DNA of 64,000 nucleotides from Candidatus Microbacterium colombiense (GTDB lineage Bacteria; Actinomycetota; Actinomycetes; Actinomycetales; Microbacteriaceae). Made by a program: the position numbers and the translations under genes. The notes beneath the pieces were generated by a model. That model saw only the letters and a program-made list of their open reading frames with translations, was not told the DNA's origin and did not search any database. This document shows, one piece after another, positions 59,977 through 64,000 of this stretch. The stretch spans positions 1,984,001 to 2,048,000 of the forward strand of contig CP119308.1 of the NCBI GenBank assembly GCA_029203165.1, given 5' to 3'. Numbering within the stretch: the stretch's first letter is position 1; every line of letters starts with the position of its first letter.

Positions 59977-60611
59977 GCGTGAACTCCTGCGTATTCGGTG
60001 GTGAATGCTGCGCTGACGCTGTCGACGATGTCGGCGGGGGAGATGCGCGCACCGGCGACCTCGCTGACGGTGGTGACTCCCGCATCCGTGATGCCGCAGG
60101 GGATGATGCCGCGGAAGCCGGAGAGGCTGTTGTCGCAGTTGACGGCGAATCCGTGCATCGTGACGCCCTGCTGTACTCGCACGCCGATGGCCGCGACCTT
60201 GTCCTCCGACAGGGGGCGACGAACCCAGACCCCGCTGCGGCCTTCCACCTGGTAGCCATCGACTCCGTATGGCCGCAGCACGTCGATGAGCAGCCGCTCC
60301 AGTCGGCGAACGTGGGCCACGACGTCCATCGGCTCGGGAAGGCGGACGATCGGATATCCGACGAGCTGTCCCGGCCCGTGCCAGGTGATCTTGCCCCCGC
60401 GATCGACGTCGATGACGGGGGTGCCGTCCGTCGGTCTCTCCTGCGGCTCGGTCCGTTTGCCCGCGGTGTAGACCGCTTCGTGCTCGAGGAGGATCAGCGT
60501 GTCCGGCCGCGTGCCGCTCACGACCTCCCCGTGTATCTGTCGCTGCAGGTCCCACCCCTGTGCGTAGGGGATCAGGTGCGGAGCGAGTCCGGGAGTCATG
60601 ATGTCGAGCAT
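59973..60611 (-). CDS. lipB: Octanoyl-ACP:protein N-octanoyltransferase
   Basis: Transfers octanoate from ACP to lipoyl domains, 212 aa. The conserved RGGKITWHGPGQLVGYPI, the catalytic Lys in EDKVAAIGVRV, the catalytic Cys in GIIPCGI and FAVNCDNSL fit LipB. I chose ATG 60611, with GGAGA 5-6 nt upstream; an upstream TTG at 60653 has no ribosome site. TATTGT on the minus strand near 60656 may be the -10. It diverges from a TetR gene. Confidence 0.95.
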   Translation of the reverse strand: MLDIMTPGLAPHLIPYAQGWDLQRQIHGEVVSGTRPDTLILLEHEAVYTAGKRTEPQERPTDGTPVIDVDRGGKITWHGPGQLVGYPIVRLPEPMDVVAHVRRLERLLIDVLRPYGVDGYQVEGRSGVWVRRPLSEDKVAAIGVRVQQGVTMHGFAVNCDNSLSGFRGIIPCGITDAGVTTVSEVAGARISPADIVDSVSAAFTTEYAGVHA

Positions 60612-60696
60612 GGGATCTCCGATGGAAGGAGGTAGTTGGATCGCGTCTAACAATACCCCCGCACCACCGATGAGGGTTCACGCCGCGCAACAGCGG

Positions 60697-60702
60697 TAGC
60701 GT
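60697..60702 (+). promoter_or_regulatory. -10 box for TetR gene (leaderless)
   Basis: TAGCGT with a 6-nt gap to ATG 60709. Confidence 0.5.
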
Positions 60703-60708
60703 GAAGGC

Positions 60709-61296
60709 ATGAGCTCCACTGGTCGCGCGGGACGCCCCAAGGCCTCGTCGCGCGAGACCCTCGCCGAGGCGGCGTGCGAGCTCTTCCTGGAACGCGGATA
60801 CGACGCCACATCGGTCGCGGACATCACGCAGCGAGCGGGAGTGAGCCGGTCCAGCTTCTTCAACTACTTCACGTCGAAGAGCGATGTGCTGTGGTCCGGC
60901 ATCGACGAGCGTATCGATGACGCGCTCCGCTCTCTACAGGGTCTCGGTGAGCAGGCGAGCGGAGAGGATGTCCGCACCGCGCTGGTGCGCATCGTGCGAG
61001 GCTTCGAGCCCGACCCTCTCGCTCTCGCCCTGCGCAACGCCACGGCGATGGGATTGCAGGACGAACTGGTACGCGACACGGGGCTCCGCCACGCGCGACT
61101 GTCGGCCGGCATCTCGAACGCCGCTGTCGCGACGGGGATCGACGTGATCCGTGCCGACATCCTGGGTGCTGCCCACGCGACGGCTGTGCTGTCATCTCTT
61201 CGCGTGTGGGCCGAGCGGGGTGCGGGTCGGGGAACACCCGAGGCTGTGTTCCTGGGCGCCGTCGACACGATCCACGATCTGCCGTGGAGCATCTGA
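60709..61296 (+). CDS. TetR family regulator
   Basis: Regulator of 195 aa. The helix-turn-helix is at about 14-60 (ETLAEAACELFLERGYDATS, then VADITQRAGVSRSSFFNYF). The ligand domain is a short TetR_C type. No transporter or enzyme gene diverges from it except lipB, and no clear palindrome is visible in the 97-bp gap, so the target is not evident. It may act elsewhere or on itself. The 70-bp gap to the next gene could allow cotranscription. Confidence 0.88.
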   Translation: MSSTGRAGRPKASSRETLAEAACELFLERGYDATSVADITQRAGVSRSSFFNYFTSKSDVLWSGIDERIDDALRSLQGLGEQASGEDVRTALVRIVRGFEPDPLALALRNATAMGLQDELVRDTGLRHARLSAGISNAAVATGIDVIRADILGAAHATAVLSSLRVWAERGAGRGTPEAVFLGAVDTIHDLPWSI

Positions 61297-61366
61297 GAGT
61301 CGGAGGACATCTCGCGCCGGACCGGACAGGTCATGAGTGACGCACCACTCGACGAGAGGGAATCTC

Positions 61367-61981
61367 ATGACCACTGATCCGCTGGATGAACTGCTGAACA
61401 CCTCGGCGCCTGATCGACGCCGTATCGACGTGGCGGACACGCGAGCGATGATCGCGGCGTCACGGTCGGAGGGGCGACCACCGCGCCGCGGTCGACGCAA
61501 TGCGCTGGTCGGCGGAGCGCTGGCGCTGTTGCTGGTGGGAGGCGCAGGCATCGCCACTGCCTCCGGGGATTGGGTCTGGGGCTCGGGGCTCGACAACCCC
61601 GATCGCGTCTATGCCTACACCTCGCCGACCTGGGGTCAGTGCGAACTGCGGTTCAGCGCCCTCGACACCGGCAATCCGTTCACGAACGCCCGGGTCAATC
61701 AGATCGTCGACGAGTGGTTCGCGAACACGGACATCCAGGCCGATGTCGAACGCCTCGTGCCGCGGTACCTCGCCGTGTTCGAGAGTGCTGACGCTGCCGA
61801 CCCCGCCGCTGCTGACGATCCCCGGCGGGCGGACGTGAACGCCTGGATGGCGCGCGAGCAGGCCGTCGCCGAGCTCCTGCACGAGGAGCTCGCCGCACAG
61901 GGATTCGATACCCCGGCGTTGGCGGGCACCGGCTCGCACAGTCAGGTGCACTGCGATTCCGAGGATTGGGGAGGGCGGTGA
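61367..61981 (+). CDS. Single-pass membrane protein coupled to ECF sigma factor
   Basis: Protein of 204 aa with a cytosolic N-terminus of 45 residues (LDELLNTSAPDRRRIDVADT), a basic stop (RPPRRGRRN), one membrane helix (about 46-65) and an extracellular domain of about 135 residues with two Cys (WGQCELRF and QVHCDSED). GAGAGGGAA lies 5-7 nt before the ATG. The stop overlaps the start of a sigma factor gene (GTGA). Topology and coupling suggest an anti-sigma factor or sigma-regulated sensor, although no zinc anti-sigma motif is present. Unknown otherwise. Confidence 0.72.
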   Translation: MTTDPLDELLNTSAPDRRRIDVADTRAMIAASRSEGRPPRRGRRNALVGGALALLLVGGAGIATASGDWVWGSGLDNPDRVYAYTSPTWGQCELRFSALDTGNPFTNARVNQIVDEWFANTDIQADVERLVPRYLAVFESADAADPAAADDPRRADVNAWMAREQAVAELLHEELAAQGFDTPALAGTGSHSQVHCDSEDWGGR

Positions 61982-62478
61982 GTCGCGACGCAGCGCGCCT
62001 CACGCGTTCGCTGGAAAGCACCGCGTCGGACTTGCTCGCCTATCTGCACCGCAGAGTCGGAGCGGATGACGCCCCGGATCTGCTGGGAGAGACGATGGTC
62101 GTCGCCTGGCGACGCGTGAGCGAGCTCCCGGATGACGAGGTGCGTGCGCGCATGTGGCTGTTCGGGATCGCTCGTGGCACCCTCCAGAACCACGCGCGGG
62201 GTGCACGCCGCCGGTGGGCTCTCGCCGACCGCATCCGAGTTCACACCGGCGACGATCTGACGACTCCTGCCGCTGATTCCGGCGCCGAGGTGAGGGACGC
62301 GATCTCCCGTCTCTCGCCTGATGATGCGGAAATCGTTCGTCTGGTGCACTGGGACGGCTTCTCTCTCGCCGATGCCGCGTCGATCCTCGGCATCCCGGCA
62401 TCCACGGTGCGCGGTCGCTATCAGCGGGCGAAAGCGGAGCTTCGCGTCGCGCTGAGCATGGAGGCGCCGCTCGCGTAG
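61978..62478 (+). CDS. ECF-type RNA polymerase sigma factor
   Basis: Sigma-70 family protein of 166 aa. Region 2 (about 8-70) holds the DDAPDLLGETMVVAWRRV segment and region 4 (about 100-155) holds SPDDAEIVRLVHWDGFSLAD and ASILGIPASTVRGRYQRAK. GTG 61978 overlaps the upstream membrane protein stop by 4 bp. Such membrane protein-first gene order is less common than sigma-first. The TAG stop forms the first three bases of the -10 box of ffh. Confidence 0.88.
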   Translation: MSRDAARLTRSLESTASDLLAYLHRRVGADDAPDLLGETMVVAWRRVSELPDDEVRARMWLFGIARGTLQNHARGARRRWALADRIRVHTGDDLTTPAADSGAEVRDAISRLSPDDAEIVRLVHWDGFSLADAASILGIPASTVRGRYQRAKAELRVALSMEAPLA

Positions 62479-62481
62479 AAT
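62476..62481 (+). promoter_or_regulatory. -10 box for ffh overlapping a stop codon
   Basis: TAGAAT with a 10-nt gap to ATG 62492. Its TAG is the stop codon of the sigma factor gene. CACC rather than a Shine-Dalgarno precedes the ATG. Confidence 0.55.
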
Positions 62482-62491
62482 CGTAAGCACC

Positions 62492-64000
62492 ATGGCTACC
62501 TTTGGCACGCTCTCCGATCGGCTCACCGAGACCTTCCGCAACCTGCGCACGAAGGGAAAGCTCACTGCGGCCGACGTCGACGGCACCGTCCGTGAGATCC
62601 GACGCGCCCTGCTCGATGCCGACGTGGCGCTGTCCGTCGTGAAGGAGTTCACGGCCAAAGTGCGCGAGCGCGCCCTGGGCGATGAGGTCAGCAAAGCGCT
62701 GAACCCCGCACAGCAGGTGGTGCAGATCGTCAACGAGGAACTCGTGCAGATCCTCGGAGGCGAGCAGCGGCGCCTGCAGTTCGCGAAGACGGCGCCGACG
62801 GTCATCATGCTCGCCGGACTTCAGGGATCGGGTAAGACGACGTTCGCCGGCAAGCTCGCCAAGCAGCTCGAGGGGGAGGGGCACACACCGCTCCTCGTGG
62901 CTGCGGACCTCCAGCGCCCGAACGCCGTGAACCAGCTCCAGGTCGTCGCCGAGCAGGCGGGAGCGAGCGTCTACGCGCCCGAACCTGGCAACGGCGTCGG
63001 AGATCCGGTCGCAGTGTCTCGCGATGGGGTCGAGTACGCGCGTCGTCAACAGCACGATGTCGTGATCATCGACACCGCCGGTCGACTCGGTGTCGACGCC
63101 GAGCTCATGAAGCAGGCCGCCGACATCCGCAAGGCCGTCGACCCCGACGAGGTGCTCTTCGTCATCGACGCGATGATCGGTCAAGACGCCGTCAACACCG
63201 CCAAGGCGTTCCAGGAAGGCGTGGACTTCACCGGAGTCGTCCTGTCCAAGCTCGACGGAGACGCCCGTGGTGGTGCCGCCCTGTCGGTCGCCTCGGTCAC
63301 CGGGCGCCCGATCATCTTCGCCTCGACCGGTGAGCGACTCGAGGATCTCGAGCCGTTCCACCCTGATCGCATGGCGAGCCGCATCCTCGACCTCGGCGAC
63401 ATCCTCACTCTCATCGAGCAGGCGCAGCAGGCCTTCGATGAGGACGAGGCCATCAAGATGGCCGAGAAGCTCGCCACCGAGCAGTTCACGCTCGAAGACT
63501 TCCTCGACCAGCTTCAGCAGATGAAGAAGATGGGCTCGATGAAGAAGATGCTGGGGATGCTCCCCGGCATGGGGCAGATGAAGCAGCAGCTCGACGACTT
63601 CGACGAGCGCGAGATCGACCGCACCGAGGCGATCATCCGGTCGATGACGCCGGTCGAACGCCGCAACCCCAAGGTGCTCAACGGCTCACGTCGACTGCGC
63701 ATCGCACGGGGTTCGGGAATGACCGTGACCGATGTCAACCAGCTCGTCGCGCGATTCGATCAGGCCGCGAAGATGATGAAGACGGTCGCCCGCGGCGGCA
63801 CTCCGAACATCCCCGGCATGGGACCGGTTCCCGGAATGGGCCGTCCGGGCGCCTCCTCCAAGCGGGGAAAGAAGGCGAAGAGCTCCGGTGGCTCACGGTC
63901 GGGCAACCCGGCGAAGCGTGCGGCGGAGAACGCGGGAGTCGCGCCTGCGGCCACGCCGACCGGCTCGGGTTTCGGCCTCGGCGGCGGAGCGAAAGCTCCC
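62492..64000 (+). CDS. ffh: Signal recognition particle protein Ffh (3' end beyond window)
   Basis: SRP54 GTPase that binds signal peptides and 4.5S RNA. 503 codons are present without a stop. The N domain starts FGTLSDRLTETFRNL. The G domain has GLQGSGKTTFAGK (G1, residue 109), DLQRPNAVNQL (G2), DTAGRLGVDAELM (G3) and SKLDGDARGG (G4). The M domain (about 325-430) has a Met-rich finger (MKKMGSMKKMLGMLPGMGQM). A Gly/Pro/Ala/Ser-rich tail follows from about residue 440, longer than in E. coli and typical of actinobacteria. Partner ftsY is 4 kb upstream. Confidence 0.96.
   Translation, partial: MATFGTLSDRLTETFRNLRTKGKLTAADVDGTVREIRRALLDADVALSVVKEFTAKVRERALGDEVSKALNPAQQVVQIVNEELVQILGGEQRRLQFAKTAPTVIMLAGLQGSGKTTFAGKLAKQLEGEGHTPLLVAADLQRPNAVNQLQVVAEQAGASVYAPEPGNGVGDPVAVSRDGVEYARRQQHDVVIIDTAGRLGVDAELMKQAADIRKAVDPDEVLFVIDAMIGQDAVNTAKAFQEGVDFTGVVLSKLDGDARGGAALSVASVTGRPIIFASTGERLEDLEPFHPDRMASRILDLGDILTLIEQAQQAFDEDEAIKMAEKLATEQFTLEDFLDQLQQMKKMGSMKKMLGMLPGMGQMKQQLDDFDEREIDRTEAIIRSMTPVERRNPKVLNGSRRLRIARGSGMTVTDVNQLVARFDQAAKMMKTVARGGTPNIPGMGPVPGMGRPGASSKRGKKAKSSGGSRSGNPAKRAAENAGVAPAATPTGSGFGLGGGAKAP

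Overview
The window is a 64 kb piece of a high-GC actinobacterial chromosome, most likely Microbacterium or a close relative in Microbacteriaceae. Supporting this are the strong G/C third-position bias, frequent GTG starts, tRNA genes without an encoded CCA, many promoters that appear to give leaderless mRNAs, and a gene order typical of Micrococcales: leuCD-murA-plsC-gpsA-ddl-DUF3515-thiL-rsmD-recG-coaD-DUF177-rpmF-rnc-mutM ... smc-ftsY ... lipAB ... ffh. I see no insertion sequence, prophage, CRISPR array or plasmid function. This is core chromosome with one sugar-catabolic island at the left edge.

Layout. 1-7 kb: a sugar ABC importer (solute-binding protein cut by the window edge, two permeases), a ROK sugar kinase, an M81 (MlrC-like) metallohydrolase and a cytosolic GH29 alpha-L-fucosidase in one operon, which suggests uptake and intracellular cleavage of fucosylated sugars. 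7-10.6 kb: a D-lactate/2-hydroxyacid dehydrogenase-type flavo-iron-sulfur protein diverging from a FadR-family GntR regulator, with a FadR-type operator between them. 10.6-12.5 kb: three membrane proteins of unknown function. 12.6-22.4 kb: serA, a TetR/DHA2 efflux pair (the pump gene carries a frameshift), leuB, ilvE, a fumarylacetoacetase-fold enzyme, an MFS transporter, gltX, then tRNA-Gln(CTG).

22.9-35 kb: topoisomerase IB, aminopeptidase N, a GNAT and an UlaG-like hydrolase, tRNA-Glu(CTC), an ECF sigma/DUF4349 pair, a Mn riboswitch-terC unit, DUF2834, a Lon-N domain protein, DUF427, and an FMN monooxygenase/O-acetylhomoserine sulfhydrylase pair. 35-48.9 kb: leuCD behind a probable leucine leader peptide, then envelope, lipid, cofactor, translation and repair genes. 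48.9-53.8 kb (minus strand): an ABC exporter, two tandem GNAT paralogs, a 93-aa unknown protein, and a long structured leader that starts with a small ORF. 54-64 kb: smc, ftsY, DUF2004, lipB-lipA, TetR, a membrane protein/ECF sigma pair, and ffh, which runs off the right edge.

The most notable regulatory signals are the leu leader peptide, the small-ORF leader ahead of the GNAT pair, the recurring TANNNT box that ends about 6 nt before start codons, the FadR-type and TetR-type palindromes, and the frameshift that puts the efflux pump in frame with leuB. Family assignments were made by reading motifs, without database searches. All promoter, operator and RNA calls are predictions.
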